DNA from: Aliiroseovarius pelagivivens | GTDB lineage: Bacteria > Pseudomonadota > Alphaproteobacteria > Rhodobacterales > Rhodobacteraceae | Assembly: GCF_900302485.1 (NCBI RefSeq) | Contig: NZ_OMOI01000001.1 | Coordinates: 1,488,001-1,552,000, forward strand | Length of the DNA: 64,000 nt | Direction: 5' to 3' | Shown here: piece by piece, positions 44,496 through 54,776 of the stretch | Layout of the letters: every line of letters begins with the position of its first letter | How positions within the stretch are numbered: the stretch's first letter is position 1 | The notes under the pieces: generated by a model | Told to the model about the DNA's origin: nothing | The model's database searches: none | The model's input: the letters and a program-made list of their open reading frames with translations, nothing else | Translations under genes and position numbers: made by a program

Positions 44496-46645
44496 TGGGT
44501 TTGTCACAGCATCTGCGCGCCGGGCGACTGGCCTTGGCCCTGTTGGCAGGGTCCGTCAGCACCGTCGCTCTTGGTACCGGAGCAGCCATTGCCGAAACCG
44601 CAAGCCTGATTGCGGATCACGTACGCGTGGTTAGCAATGGTGGACTGGTCGCCGAGGGCAATGTCGTGGTTCTTTTCGACGGCACGCGCCTGACCGCAAC
44701 GCGGGTCAGCTATGACAAGGCGACTGATACGCTGTCTATCACCGGGCCGATCACCATTACCCGACCTGATGGTACAATACTGGTGGCAGACGAGGCACAA
44801 TTGTCTGCTGATCTGCGCAATGGGATCCTGACCAGTGCGCGTCTTGTCCTTGACGAGCAATTGCAGATCGCCGCGGCCCAGATCAACCGCGTGCAAGACC
44901 GCTATACCCAGTTGTCGCGCGTTACGGCGTCCTCGTGCCATGTGTGTTTGAAAAACCCAGTGCCGCTTTGGCAGATCCGCGCCGAGCGTGTGGTCCATGA
45001 CGAAAAAACCCGTCAGCTCTATTTTCATGGCGCACAACTTCGTATTGCCGATGTACCGGTCTTCTATCTGCCCCGCCTACGCCTGCCTGATCCCACGCTG
45101 AATCGCGCAACCGGATTCCTGCCGCCCAAGATCCGTACCAACACGACCCTAGGGTTTGGCCTTGCCACCCCCTACTTCATCAAACTTGGTGATCATGCGG
45201 ATGTCACAGTATCACCCTATATTGCCGACAAAACTCGCACGTTAGAGCTTCGCTATCGGCAAGCTTTTCAGACTGGTGACATTCAGGTCGAAGGGGCTGT
45301 CAGCCGAGATAGCATTCTGAATGACACGACACGTTTCTATGTGTTCGGTGAAGGTGAGTTCCAGCTACCGCGCGACTTCACCCTGTCCTTCCAGTTGCAA
45401 GAGGTTTCGGACCCCGGCTATCTGCTGGACTACGGTTACTCCGATCAGGACCGACTGCGCAACGCAATCGAAGTGATGCGCGCGCGCCGGGACGAGTTCG
45501 CCTTTGCCGGCATCACCCGCTATGACACGTTGCGTGCGTCGGAACTGCCAATCTCGGATCAACTTCCATTCGCCCAGATTGATGCCTTTTATGAACGTCG
45601 CTTCCATCCCGGAGGAATTGTCGGCGGCGAATTGCGGGCCAATCTGTCTTGGCAGGCCCATTTCCGCGAAAGCAAACTGGATGTTCAGGGGCGCGATGTC
45701 GCGCGCATGGGCGCCGGTCTGAACTGGCGGCGCGACTGGATCGGCCCGGCTGGTCTGGTGATCGAAGGTCAGGCCGCCCTGGACGCGGATATCTACTGGA
45801 TCGAACAAGATAGCCGCTATCAGACCGAGCAGAGCTTCGCCACGCCTTCTGCCGGCGTGACCTTGCGCTGGCCCCTGTCGAGGGTAGCAGGCAATGGAAC
45901 GGTCGACATATTGGAACCTGTCGCTGCAGTCGCATGGTCCGAACAGGTTGGCGCGGATATTCCCAATGAAGACAGCCAATTCGTTGAATTTGATCAGGGC
46001 AACCTGTTCGATCTCAACCGCTTTCCGGGAAGCGACCGACGCGAGGAAGGGTTGCGCGCCGCCTTGGGTCTAAGCTGGACCCGCAACACACCGTCTGGCT
46101 GGGGATTCACCTTGGCCGCTGGGCGTGTCTTTCGCGAAGTGGATTTGGGCCAGTTCACCGATGCCTCTGGTCTAGCGGGCCAAAATTCTGACTGGCTTTT
46201 GGGTGCATCGATCAATTTTGGTGGGCGCGTCTCGGTTCAGGGTCGTGCGCTTCTGGACGACGATTTCGGGCTGACCAAATCCGAAACCCGCGCCGCGTGG
46301 CTGACTGATCAGTTCCAATTGGGTGCTGCGCATATCTGGGTGATAGATGATGCGGCCGAAAGCCGGCCTACTCCTACCCATGAACTGCGCTTGGACAGTG
46401 CCTGGAAGGCCGGGGATTTTTGGACAATTACGGCTGATGGCAGCTTTGACGTCGAGGCAAAACAAGCCACCCGCGCCAGTTTTGGGGTGGAATACCGAAA
46501 TGAATGTCTTTCGATTGATCTTTCCCTCTCGCGTCGCTTTACAACCTCTATTAATGTAGAGCCAACAACTGATTTTGGCCTGCAATTCGAACTGATCGGA
46601 TTTGGAAGTGGTCGCGGGGCAGCAGTGAATAAATGCCGCGGCTGA
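44492..46645 (+). CDS. lptD: LPS assembly outer-membrane protein LptD
   Basis: A 717-residue outer-membrane protein: a signal peptide ending near AAIAE (about residue 35), an N-terminal OstA/LptA-like domain (IADHVRVVSNGGLVAEGNVVV region), and a large C-terminal barrel. Cysteines are grouped at SSCHVC near residue 150 and near the C-terminus, fitting the inter-domain disulfides that LptD needs. It inserts LPS in the outer leaflet. ATG at 44492 overlaps the lptG stop; 44495 is equally possible. Confidence 0.96.
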   Translation: MMGLSQHLRAGRLALALLAGSVSTVALGTGAAIAETASLIADHVRVVSNGGLVAEGNVVVLFDGTRLTATRVSYDKATDTLSITGPITITRPDGTILVADEAQLSADLRNGILTSARLVLDEQLQIAAAQINRVQDRYTQLSRVTASSCHVCLKNPVPLWQIRAERVVHDEKTRQLYFHGAQLRIADVPVFYLPRLRLPDPTLNRATGFLPPKIRTNTTLGFGLATPYFIKLGDHADVTVSPYIADKTRTLELRYRQAFQTGDIQVEGAVSRDSILNDTTRFYVFGEGEFQLPRDFTLSFQLQEVSDPGYLLDYGYSDQDRLRNAIEVMRARRDEFAFAGITRYDTLRASELPISDQLPFAQIDAFYERRFHPGGIVGGELRANLSWQAHFRESKLDVQGRDVARMGAGLNWRRDWIGPAGLVIEGQAALDADIYWIEQDSRYQTEQSFATPSAGVTLRWPLSRVAGNGTVDILEPVAAVAWSEQVGADIPNEDSQFVEFDQGNLFDLNRFPGSDRREEGLRAALGLSWTRNTPSGWGFTLAAGRVFREVDLGQFTDASGLAGQNSDWLLGASINFGGRVSVQGRALLDDDFGLTKSETRAAWLTDQFQLGAAHIWVIDDAAESRPTPTHELRLDSAWKAGDFWTITADGSFDVEAKQATRASFGVEYRNECLSIDLSLSRRFTTSINVEPTTDFGLQFELIGFGSGRGAAVNKCRG

Positions 46646-46715
46646 AAACTACGTGATTGAAGCAGGACAGATCGAAGTCAGGGGATACGAGCTTATGCGA
46701 TACAGGAAAACACCC

Positions 46716-48008
46716 ATGGGATTTCTTCGCCAATCAAAAGCGCAGCAAGAGCCGCGCAAATCGACCGCTTCGCTATGGACCTGTGCCACCTCTGGCCTTG
46801 TTTTGGGGCTGGTCACGCTGGTTGGAATGGGCCCGACCCCAGCCGAGGCGCAAAACATGTTTGCCCCGGTAAAGAAGATCAATGAGCGTGTGATCACCTC
46901 GTATGAATTGTCCCAACGCATGTTGTTTCTGACCGTGCTGCGCGCACCGGGCAACCTGCGCGAGTTGGCGTTGAACCAGCTGACAGATGAAGCCCTGCAA
47001 CGTCAGGCTGCAGATACCGCTGGCGTTTCCATTACAGCCGAGGAAGTTTTGGCGGGCATGTCCGAATTTACCGGCCGTTTCAATCTGAAGGTCGAAGAGT
47101 TCAACAAGATCATCGCCGAGGCCGGGGTTGCGCCGGAAACCTTCCGCGACTTCGTTTCGGGTGGTCTGCTGTGGCGCTCTGTCGTGGGCAAACGCTGGCA
47201 GGGTCGCATCAACGTGACCGAGGACGAAATTGACCGCCAGCTGTCTTTGACCGCTCCGGGGCAGAATGTCCGTGTTCTGTTGTCCGAAATTGTTCTGGCT
47301 GCAGAAAATCCTGAGGCGATGCAGGATGCGAACGCCCGCGCCTCGCAGTTGTCCGAGATCACCACTTTGGGGGCGTTTGCCTCTGCGGCGCGCAATTCGT
47401 CGGTTGCCGAGTCACGTGGCCGTTCGGGGCGCCTGAACTGGACGGACCTGTCGGATCTTCCTCCGGCGGTGGCCGCACAGGTTGTGGCACTGGAGCCCGG
47501 TCACGTAACCGACCCGGTGCCCGTCAAGAACGGGGTAGCCGTCTTTCAACTGCGTGCGATTGAAGAACTCGATCGCCCAACACCTCAGGACGTCACCGTA
47601 GAATATTCCGCGCTGATGATCCCCGGCGGACGCAGCACCGAAGCCCTGACGCAAGCCGCCGAAATTCGTGCCAAAGCGGACAGCTGCAACGATCTGTTTG
47701 GCTTGTTCCCCGGATCGACCGAGGCACAAATTCAGCGCGAATCTGTGCCCGTCGGCGAGCTGCCCACCCGCTATGCCGTTGAATTGGCCCAGCTGGACAA
47801 AGGCGAAGCATCGACTGCGCTTACCTCGTCCAATGGGCAAAGCCTTGTTTTCCTGATGCTATGTTCGCGCAGTCGCGAACTGCCAGAAGACGTCAGTCGT
47901 GACCAGCTGCGCGCGCGCCTTCAAAACCAGCGCTTGCAGGCCTTCTCGACCGCCTATCTGGAAGAGCTGCGCGCCGCCGCGTTTATCGAGGAATTTGACG
48001 CGCAATGA
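46716..48008 (+). CDS. surA: SurA-type periplasmic peptidyl-prolyl isomerase
   Basis: A periplasmic chaperone of about 430 residues: signal peptide ending PAEAQ, a SurA N-terminal domain (KKINERVITSYELSQRM), and a parvulin domain with SRGRSGRLNWTDLSDLPP and a FLMLCSR end. It escorts outer-membrane proteins such as LptD. The ATG at 46716 has AGGAAA six bases before it; ATG 46695 and GTG 46653 are other in-frame starts. It overlaps pdxA by four bases. Confidence 0.93.
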   Translation: MGFLRQSKAQQEPRKSTASLWTCATSGLVLGLVTLVGMGPTPAEAQNMFAPVKKINERVITSYELSQRMLFLTVLRAPGNLRELALNQLTDEALQRQAADTAGVSITAEEVLAGMSEFTGRFNLKVEEFNKIIAEAGVAPETFRDFVSGGLLWRSVVGKRWQGRINVTEDEIDRQLSLTAPGQNVRVLLSEIVLAAENPEAMQDANARASQLSEITTLGAFASAARNSSVAESRGRSGRLNWTDLSDLPPAVAAQVVALEPGHVTDPVPVKNGVAVFQLRAIEELDRPTPQDVTVEYSALMIPGGRSTEALTQAAEIRAKADSCNDLFGLFPGSTEAQIQRESVPVGELPTRYAVELAQLDKGEASTALTSSNGQSLVFLMLCSRSRELPEDVSRDQLRARLQNQRLQAFSTAYLEELRAAAFIEEFDAQ

Positions 48009-49006
48009 CCGCTGAAAGCAGCGTGTCCGGAATTGTACCGCCCGTGGCTTTGACCATGGGCGAGCCGGCAGGCATTGGGCCCGAGATCGCGGCCAAAGCC
48101 TTCGCGGCTTTGCAAGGCACCTTGCCATTCTTCCTGATCGGGGATCCGCGCCACCTGCCCGAGGGCGTTGCGTTCACTCGGATCGACACCCCAGCTGACG
48201 CCCTTGGGGCCAAATCTCTACCGGTGTTGCCGTATGACTTCCAGACCCCACGCGTGCCGGGCGTCGCACAAGCTGAACACGCCCAGCCGGTGATCGACGT
48301 CATCGCGCAGGCCGTGGACCTGACCCAAAACGGCCGGGCGCTGGCGGTTTGCACCAATCCGATCAATAAGAAAGCGCTGAAAGACGGGGCGGAGTTTCCG
48401 TTTCCGGGCCATACCGAATACCTATCGCATCTGGCCGGGGACGCCCATGTTGTGATGATGCTGGCCTGTGACGCGTTGCGCGTGGTGCCTGCCACGATTC
48501 ATATCGCCCTGTCCGATGTCCCCACGTCACTGACACGCGAGAAACTGGCTCAAGTCATCCGCACCACCCATGCCGCCCTGATCCGTGATTTCGGGCTGGA
48601 CGCTCCACGGCTGGCGATTGCTGGCCTGAACCCCCATGCAGGGGAAGGCGGCGCGATGGGCATGGACGAGATCGACATGATCACGCCCTTGCTGGACGAT
48701 CTGCGTGCCGAAGGTCTGGATCTGCTGGGTCCCCTGCCCGCCGACACCATGTTCCACGCCAGCGCGCGTGCTGGCTATGATGCGGCAGTTTGTATGTATC
48801 ACGACCAAGCCCTGATCCCGATCAAGACGATCGATTTCGCGGGTGGCGTCAACGTCACCTTGGGGCTGCCCTTCGTGCGGACCTCGCCCGATCACGGCAC
48901 CGCCTATGACATCGCGGGCACAGGCAAGGCGGATGCGACGTCCTTGATCAATGCCCTGCGCATGGCCCACCAGATGGGCCTTGCCCGTCGACAGGAGAGC
49001 ACATAA
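48005..49006 (+). CDS. pdxA: 4-hydroxythreonine-4-phosphate dehydrogenase
   Basis: A 333-residue NAD-dependent enzyme of pyridoxal phosphate synthesis. Metal-binding histidines are in [17 protein letters not shown] and [11 protein letters not shown], and the start [11 protein letters not shown] is typical. It overlaps surA by four bases and touches rsmA by one, the conserved surA-pdxA-rsmA order. Confidence 0.98.
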   Translation: MTAESSVSGIVPPVALTMGEPAGIGPEIAAKAFAALQGTLPFFLIGDPRHLPEGVAFTRIDTPADALGAKSLPVLPYDFQTPRVPGVAQAEHAQPVIDVIAQAVDLTQNGRALAVCTNPINKKALKDGAEFPFPGHTEYLSHLAGDAHVVMMLACDALRVVPATIHIALSDVPTSLTREKLAQVIRTTHAALIRDFGLDAPRLAIAGLNPHAGEGGAMGMDEIDMITPLLDDLRAEGLDLLGPLPADTMFHASARAGYDAAVCMYHDQALIPIKTIDFAGGVNVTLGLPFVRTSPDHGTAYDIAGTGKADATSLINALRMAHQMGLARRQEST

Positions 49007-49842
49007 TGAGCCAGATCGACGGACTTCCACCACTACGCGACGTGATCAACACCCACGGATTGGTGGCCAAGAAATCGCTGGGCCAGAACTTTCTTCTGGA
49101 CCTGAACCTGACCGCCAAGATTGCACGGCTTGCCGGGGATCTGTCAGGCAGTGATGTGCTGGAAGTCGGCCCCGGACCCGGCGGTTTGACCCGTGGCCTT
49201 CTGGTCGAAGGCGCACGCAAGGTTCTGGCCGTCGAGAAAGACAGCCGTGCCATGGCCCCCTTGGCCGAAATTGCCGAGGTCTATCCGGGTCGGTTGGAAG
49301 TCGTGAACGCCGATGCGTTGGAGCTTGATCCGCTCGAATATCTGACGCCCCCTATCCGTATCGTGGCCAACCTGCCCTATAACATCGGGACCGAGCTTCT
49401 TGTGCGTTGGCTAACGCCCCCCAGCTGGCCGCCAGCATGGTCCAGCCTGACATTGATGTTCCAAAAGGAAGTGGCGGAACGCATCGTGGCGCAGCCGGGA
49501 TCGAAGAAATACGGGCGCCTAGCCGTTCTAGCCCAGTGGCGCACCACACCACGCGTGGTGATGGAGCTTCCGCCCGAAGCCTTTACGCCACCGCCGAAGA
49601 TCCACTCGGCTGTGGTGCATTTCGAAGCCCTGCCTGTCCCTCGATTCGAGGCGGATGCAAAAAAATTGCAGGCGGTTGTCGCCAAAGCCTTTGGGCAGCG
49701 CAGGAAGATGCTGCGCGCCTCGCTGAAAGGTCTGCACCCCGAGATCGAGGACGTGCTGACGTCGGTCGGGATCAAACCAACCTCGCGCGCCGAAGAGATC
49801 GACGTCGAGGCCTTCTGTGCTTTGTCGCGGGCCTTGGGTTAG
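49006..49842 (+). CDS. rsmA: 16S rRNA dimethyladenosine transferase
   Basis: A 278-residue SAM-dependent methyltransferase that dimethylates two adjacent adenines near the 3' end of 16S r[14 protein letters not shown], the SAM loop [14 protein letters not shown] and the catalytic NLPYNIG are all present. It is the last gene of the lptF-to-rsmA chain; a REP-like repeat follows. Confidence 0.98.
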   Translation: MSQIDGLPPLRDVINTHGLVAKKSLGQNFLLDLNLTAKIARLAGDLSGSDVLEVGPGPGGLTRGLLVEGARKVLAVEKDSRAMAPLAEIAEVYPGRLEVVNADALELDPLEYLTPPIRIVANLPYNIGTELLVRWLTPPSWPPAWSSLTLMFQKEVAERIVAQPGSKKYGRLAVLAQWRTTPRVVMELPPEAFTPPPKIHSAVVHFEALPVPRFEADAKKLQAVVAKAFGQRRKMLRASLKGLHPEIEDVLTSVGIKPTSRAEEIDVEAFCALSRALG

Positions 49843-49844
49843 GC

Positions 49845-49910
49845 GTTTTTTGGAGGGCTCTGCCCCCGCGCCTTTGGCGCTCCCCCGGGATATTTTCGGT
49901 AAGAAAATGA
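49845..49910 (+). repeat. intergenic REP-like repeat, copy 2
   Basis: The stretch reads GGAGGGCTCTGCCCCCGCGC, then CTTTGGCGCTCCCCCGGGA and TATTTTCGGTAAGAAAATG. GGCGCT/GCGCC and GGGGG/CCCCC arms can fold. It matches copy 1 at 3826-3884 in order and strand, and likewise lies between convergent genes. Confidence 0.7.
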
Positions 49911-49919
49911 ACAGTTGGA

Positions 49920-51608
49920 TCAGGAGTGTTCTTCGGCAGCCGTTTCCGCGAGCGCACGGTTGAAGGCTTTCAGTGCGTCCACATGGAAGATAGCGCCCCA
50001 CAACTCGGGTGGGTCGCCTTCACCACCAAGGGTGACGACAGGTATGTACGCCTCGCCCGTGGTTTCAAAGATCGGCATAGCTGCTTCAAGCGTCGTATTT
50101 CCGTCCACATAGATGCCGGCCTCGATCAGTTCCCAGCAATGTTCTTCTCCAGCGGCGCGCGCGTGTTCCAGATCACGCATCACCTGCGCCACGCGCACGG
50201 TGGATAGCAGATAGGCTTGCGGACCAGCGGCAAGGTGGATGTTGCGGCGTTCCAATTGAGTCAGGAAGAAACTGCGATCCACCAGCTGGCTAGACAGCGC
50301 GGTCGATAACGATACGGCGGACATCACGGCAATCCCGGTCTGCCAGTCCCCGGTCAACTCGAACACGATCAACGTTGTGGAAATCGGGGCGCCCAATACG
50401 GCGGCCGCGACAGCGCCCATGCCAGCAAGCGCATAGAGGGTTTCGGACCCCGATACATCCGGGAAAATGGCCGTGGCGATGATCCCGAAGGACAGACCGG
50501 TCAGTGCCCCCACCATCAGCGCCGGAGAAAACACACCGCCCCCCATGCGTCCCGCCATTGTAATGGCTACTGCGGCCACTTTCACGGCGACATACAGGAT
50601 GGCGACACCAGCTGTCAGGCTTCCCGTCAAGGCCGCCGAAGTTGTTTCGTACCCGACGCCAATGATATGTGGAAAATAGATCGCGATGGCTCCCAACAGG
50701 AACCCAGATAGCGCAGGGCGAAGAATACGCGGCAGGCGCAGGCGATCCTGCACGGTGTTACCCAGATCCTCGGCCCAGAAAATCGAACGCATAAGGATCA
50801 CCGCAACAATACCCGAGACAAGCCCAAGGATTAGGAAGGCGGGCAGTTCGATATAGAAGGCCAGCGTGCCTTCATCTGGCAGCACAAACTCGGTCACACC
50901 ACCATATTCCAGCCGGTTGATCACTGTGCCAGACACGGCGGCGATGGCGATCGGTGCAAAGGCGTGGACGGCGAAGTGGCGCAGCACAACCTCAAGCGCG
51001 AATAGAGCGCCCGCGATGGGGGCGTTGAAACTGGCCGAAACAGCGCCTGCGACGGCGCACCCCAGAAGATCACGCCCGGTGATACCATTGGCGTTGATCC
51101 GCGCTGAAATCCAGCTTGAGATCACCGCAGCGAGGTGGACGACAGGGCCTTCGCGCCCTGATGAACCGCCGGTGGACAGCGTCACAAGCGACGCCAAAGC
51201 CGAGCCAAGACCTGCGCGTTTTTCCACCCGACCGTCCCAAAGGGCTGCGCCCTCGATCACATCGGCAACCGCGCGCACACGACCGTCATGGGTGAACCAG
51301 TTCAGGATCAGCCCAACGACCAAGCCGCCCAAGGTTGGCAAGAGCAATATCCAATACCATGGCAAGGTTTCAGCAAAACTGTGCAAATGGGACAGATCAT
51401 CCGTTCCGTAGAGCGCAGCCTGCAGGATTTCGATCCCTTTGCGAAACCCCAGCGCTGCAGCCCCCGAGGCCACACCGATGACAAGCGCAATCAGCCAGAA
51501 TTGCATCTGGCTTGGGCCTTTTTCGATCAAGACCTCCCATGTGTCGCGCGCATTCCCGCCAAGGTTTCGGGTACGCTCAACCAATATCAATTTTATCTGT
51601 TCTATCAT
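49920..51608 (-). CDS. CLC-family chloride channel or transporter with C-terminal regulatory part
   Basis: A 562-residue protein with the CLC fold of about 18 helices. The selectivity motif GSSGREGP (148-155, gate Glu153) and the GGGVFSPALMVGA motif near residue 355 are intact. After about residue 455 there is a soluble part resembling a single or degenerate CBS pair. A gating glutamate fits both H+/Cl- exchange and channel gating, so transporter versus channel is not settled. It is a lone gene. Confidence 0.93.
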   Translation of the reverse strand: MIEQIKLILVERTRNLGGNARDTWEVLIEKGPSQMQFWLIALVIGVASGAAALGFRKGIEILQAALYGTDDLSHLHSFAETLPWYWILLLPTLGGLVVGLILNWFTHDGRVRAVADVIEGAALWDGRVEKRAGLGSALASLVTLSTGGSSGREGPVVHLAAVISSWISARINANGITGRDLLGCAVAGAVSASFNAPIAGALFALEVVLRHFAVHAFAPIAIAAVSGTVINRLEYGGVTEFVLPDEGTLAFYIELPAFLILGLVSGIVAVILMRSIFWAEDLGNTVQDRLRLPRILRPALSGFLLGAIAIYFPHIIGVGYETTSAALTGSLTAGVAILYVAVKVAAVAITMAGRMGGGVFSPALMVGALTGLSFGIIATAIFPDVSGSETLYALAGMGAVAAAVLGAPISTTLIVFELTGDWQTGIAVMSAVSLSTALSSQLVDRSFFLTQLERRNIHLAAGPQAYLLSTVRVAQVMRDLEHARAAGEEHCWELIEAGIYVDGNTTLEAAMPIFETTGEAYIPVVTLGGEGDPPELWGAIFHVDALKAFNRALAETAAEEHS

Positions 51609-51684
51609 TGCGCTGCGCGTTTAGAACCCTTCCCAAGGCCGGTCATTTACCATAAGTTGTTCCGGTTTCTCAGGGGAGGATGGG

Positions 51685-53061
51685 ATGGCCATCGACACCG
51701 CGTTCACCGAGCTTTCGTCATTTCTAGGCGATCGCATCAGCCGCTCCAAGCCTGTTCTGGATCAACATGGCGGGTCCGAGACACATTTTGCTTCTGCGCC
51801 ACCCGATATCGTGGTCTGGCCCGAGAACACCAATGAAGTCAGCAGGATTCTGAAAATCTGTAGTCATGCCGGTTTACCGGTGATCCCCTTTGGGGCCGGC
51901 ACGTCCTTGGAAGGACATACAAGTGCGGCAAAAGGTGGTGTTTGCCTGGATATGGCCCGGATGAACCAGATTCTCTCGCAGGATCCGGGTGATATGATTG
52001 CCCAAGTCGAAGCGGGGCTGACACGCGAAGAGCTTAACCATGAATTGCGTACATTAGGCGTTTTCTTCCCGGTTGATCCCGGCGCGAACGCAACCTTGGG
52101 GGGGATGGCCGCGACACGCGCTTCGGGGACAACGACTGTGCGCTATGGGTCTATGCGTCAAAACGTGCTCGGGCTTACCGTCGTCCTTGCAGATGGGCGC
52201 ATAATCCGCACGGGATCGCGCGCCGCAAAGTCATCCTCGGGCTATGATCTGACTGCCCTTTTTCTGGGATCCGAGGGCACTTTGGGGATTATCACCGAGC
52301 TTACCTTGCGTCTGCATGGGCAACCGGAAGAAATCCGCGCCGGAATCTGTGCCTTTCCTGACATGGGATCAGCCGTGGGTGCGGTTCAACAGGTGATCCA
52401 GATGGGCCTTGCCGTGGCCCGGATCGAATTTGTGGACGAGACGACCGCGCGCGCCTTCAACCAATATGCCGGAACCGAGATGGAAGAATGCCCACATCTG
52501 CTTGTCGAGTTTCATGGCAGCCCAACCAGCGTCACAGAAGCCAGTGATATTTTCGGCGAGATCGTCCAGGACTTTGGGGCCACGGGCTATGAACACGCCA
52601 CAAAGGCCGAGGATCGCAACGCGCTTTGGAAGATCAGACATCACGCGTTTTATGCCGTGCAAAGTCTGCGCCCCGGCGCACATGCGCTGGTCACCGACAT
52701 TTGTGTCCCAATCTCGCAATTAGCAAAAGCGGTCGAAGACACCCGCGCGGACATCGAGGCCTCGTCCATACCCGGCCCTATCCTTGGGCATGTTGGGGAT
52801 GGGAATTTTCATGCCATTCTACTGATTGCTACGGACAACCCCGATGAAATGGCCGAAGCAAAGATCCTTGCAGAACGGATGAGCCGTCGTGCGCTGGCCT
52901 TGGGAGGCACGATCACCGGAGAGCATGGCGTGGGAATGGGCAAACTACATCTGATGGAAGAAGAGCATGGCTTTGGCTGGGCTCTGATGGGGGACATCAA
53001 GACCGCGCTCGATCCTCGTAATATCCTGAACCCCGGCAAGCTGGTCCCGCAAGCCGGATAA
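51685..53061 (+). CDS. FAD-linked oxidase of the D-lactate/glycolate type
   Basis: A 458-residue flavoprotein of the VAO/PCMH family. FAD-binding segments are IPFGAGTSLEGHT near residue 70 and DPGANATLGGMAATRASGT near residue 130; the C-terminal domain has GHVGDGNFHAILL and ITGEHGVGMGK, shared by D-lactate dehydrogenase and glycolate oxidase GlcD. It oxidises a 2-hydroxy acid, probably passing electrons to the respiratory chain. GlcE and GlcF partners are absent, so D-lactate dehydrogenase is the better guess. Confidence 0.9.
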   Translation: MAIDTAFTELSSFLGDRISRSKPVLDQHGGSETHFASAPPDIVVWPENTNEVSRILKICSHAGLPVIPFGAGTSLEGHTSAAKGGVCLDMARMNQILSQDPGDMIAQVEAGLTREELNHELRTLGVFFPVDPGANATLGGMAATRASGTTTVRYGSMRQNVLGLTVVLADGRIIRTGSRAAKSSSGYDLTALFLGSEGTLGIITELTLRLHGQPEEIRAGICAFPDMGSAVGAVQQVIQMGLAVARIEFVDETTARAFNQYAGTEMEECPHLLVEFHGSPTSVTEASDIFGEIVQDFGATGYEHATKAEDRNALWKIRHHAFYAVQSLRPGAHALVTDICVPISQLAKAVEDTRADIEASSIPGPILGHVGDGNFHAILLIATDNPDEMAEAKILAERMSRRALALGGTITGEHGVGMGKLHLMEEEHGFGWALMGDIKTALDPRNILNPGKLVPQAG

Positions 53062-53063
53062 GA

Positions 53064-54716
53064 TCAGCCTGCCAACAGCTCTTTCGCGGCGGCCTTGGCC
53101 GCGTCCGTGATGGTGTCGCCGGATATCATCCGGGCAATCTCGTCCACACGCTGATCGGACGACAGCGGGGACACGGTCGAGAGCGTCACACCATTCGTCA
53201 CCGATTTACTGACACGCCAATGATGCCCACCAAGTGCGGCCACCTGCGGGCTGTGGGTTACGACCAGCACCTGACCTGCAGAGGCCAGATCCGCCAAACG
53301 TCGCCCAACGGCATCGGCGGTGGCCCCCCCCACGCCGCGGTCAATTTCGTCAAATATCATGGTCAGGCCGGTCGCGTCACGGGTCAGGCAGACCTTGAGG
53401 GCCAACAAGAAACGGCTGAGTTCCCCGCCCGAGGCGATCTTGTTCAATGGCCCGGAAGGTGCGCCAGGGTTGGTGGCAACCGAGAATGTCACCGCATCTA
53501 TACCATCCGGACCGGGGTCCGCTGCGGTGATTTCTGTCGTGAAAACAGCGCGTTCCATCTTGAGCGGAGCAAGCTCGGCCCCCATAGCCTGATCCAGCCG
53601 GATCGCTGCGTCCTGTCGCGCTTTGGACAGAACCTGCGCCGCCGCGTCGTACTGCGCGCGCGCGTCGGCCAAGGCTGCTTCCAGCCCTGCAATCTCGTCC
53701 GCGCCCGCGTCCAATGCTGTCAACCGACCACGCAAGTCTTCAGCGAACACGCCCAACTCGTCTGGGGTGGTGTGGTGCTTGCGCGCCATTGCGCGAATGG
53801 CAAACAGGCGTTCTTCCACCTGCTCCAGTTCGTGCGGATTGAAGGACAGGCTGTTCATCGCCGCTTCGACGCCCGATACGGCCTCGCCCAGCTCATCCAT
53901 CGCTCGGCTCAAGGCGGCAAGCGGAGCGTCAAGCGTGTCGCCTGCCTGATCAGCAGCGCCTTCCAGCCAGCGCAGAGCGTCGCCCAAACGCGCCTCGGCC
54001 CCGTCGCCAGTGCCAAGCGCCTGATGCGCGCGCGAGATGTCTTCGCCTATCCGCTCGGCTCCTTGCATTAAGCGACGGCGCGCGTCCAGTTCAGCGTCCT
54101 CGCCGGGCTGAGGGTCCAGCATGTCCAACTCTTCGACCGCATGGCGCAAAAACTCTTCTTCGGCTTTAGCAGCGTCAATACGGGCACGCGCTTCGTCCAA
54201 CGACTTGGATGCCTGCGCAACGGCACGCCACGCGGTTTTCACCCTGTCGACGTTGCCCCCAAGCCCTGCAAATTCGTCCAAAAGCAGCCGATGCACGCGG
54301 GGGTTCAAAAGTCCTTTGTCATCCTGCTGGCCATGTAGCTCGACCAAGCTGTCCGACAAGGCACGCAATACCTCGCCGCTTGCCCGACGGTCATTGACCC
54401 ACGCGGTCTTGCGCCCGTCCAGTCGGTTAATCCTGCGCAATACCAGTTCGTCATCTGCAGGGATCCCGGCCTCGTCCAACACCGCACGGGCTGGGTGATC
54501 AGCGGGTAAATCAAATACTGCGACGACCTCGCCCTGTTCTGCACCCGTACGCACCAGATCGGCACGACCGCGCCACCCCAACACAAATCCCAGACTGTCC
54601 AACAAGATAGATTTGCCTGCACCGGTCTCGCCGGTCAGCACGTTTAGCCCCGGCTGGAACTCAAGCTCCAACCGGTCGATGATTAGCATATCTCGAATGT
54701 CCAGAGACCGTAGCAT
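53064..54716 (-). CDS. recN: DNA repair protein RecN
   Basis: A 550-residue SMC-like ATPase. Walker A is GETGAGKS (29-36), the signature and Walker B lie near FDEIDRGVGGATADAVG toward the C-terminus, and a long coiled-coil middle carries many Glu/Ala/Arg heptads. It acts early in double-strand break repair. It is downstream of bamD and two bases from the end of the convergent oxidase gene. No LexA site was looked for in detail. Confidence 0.97.
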   Translation of the reverse strand: MLRSLDIRDMLIIDRLELEFQPGLNVLTGETGAGKSILLDSLGFVLGWRGRADLVRTGAEQGEVVAVFDLPADHPARAVLDEAGIPADDELVLRRINRLDGRKTAWVNDRRASGEVLRALSDSLVELHGQQDDKGLLNPRVHRLLLDEFAGLGGNVDRVKTAWRAVAQASKSLDEARARIDAAKAEEEFLRHAVEELDMLDPQPGEDAELDARRRLMQGAERIGEDISRAHQALGTGDGAEARLGDALRWLEGAADQAGDTLDAPLAALSRAMDELGEAVSGVEAAMNSLSFNPHELEQVEERLFAIRAMARKHHTTPDELGVFAEDLRGRLTALDAGADEIAGLEAALADARAQYDAAAQVLSKARQDAAIRLDQAMGAELAPLKMERAVFTTEITAADPGPDGIDAVTFSVATNPGAPSGPLNKIASGGELSRFLLALKVCLTRDATGLTMIFDEIDRGVGGATADAVGRRLADLASAGQVLVVTHSPQVAALGGHHWRVSKSVTNGVTLSTVSPLSSDQRVDEIARMISGDTITDAAKAAAKELLAG

Positions 54717-54776
54717 CCTAAGACCCGTCAGCGCTTGGCCCGAGAACCGTCAGGCGGGCCATGTGGCCCTGCCCGG

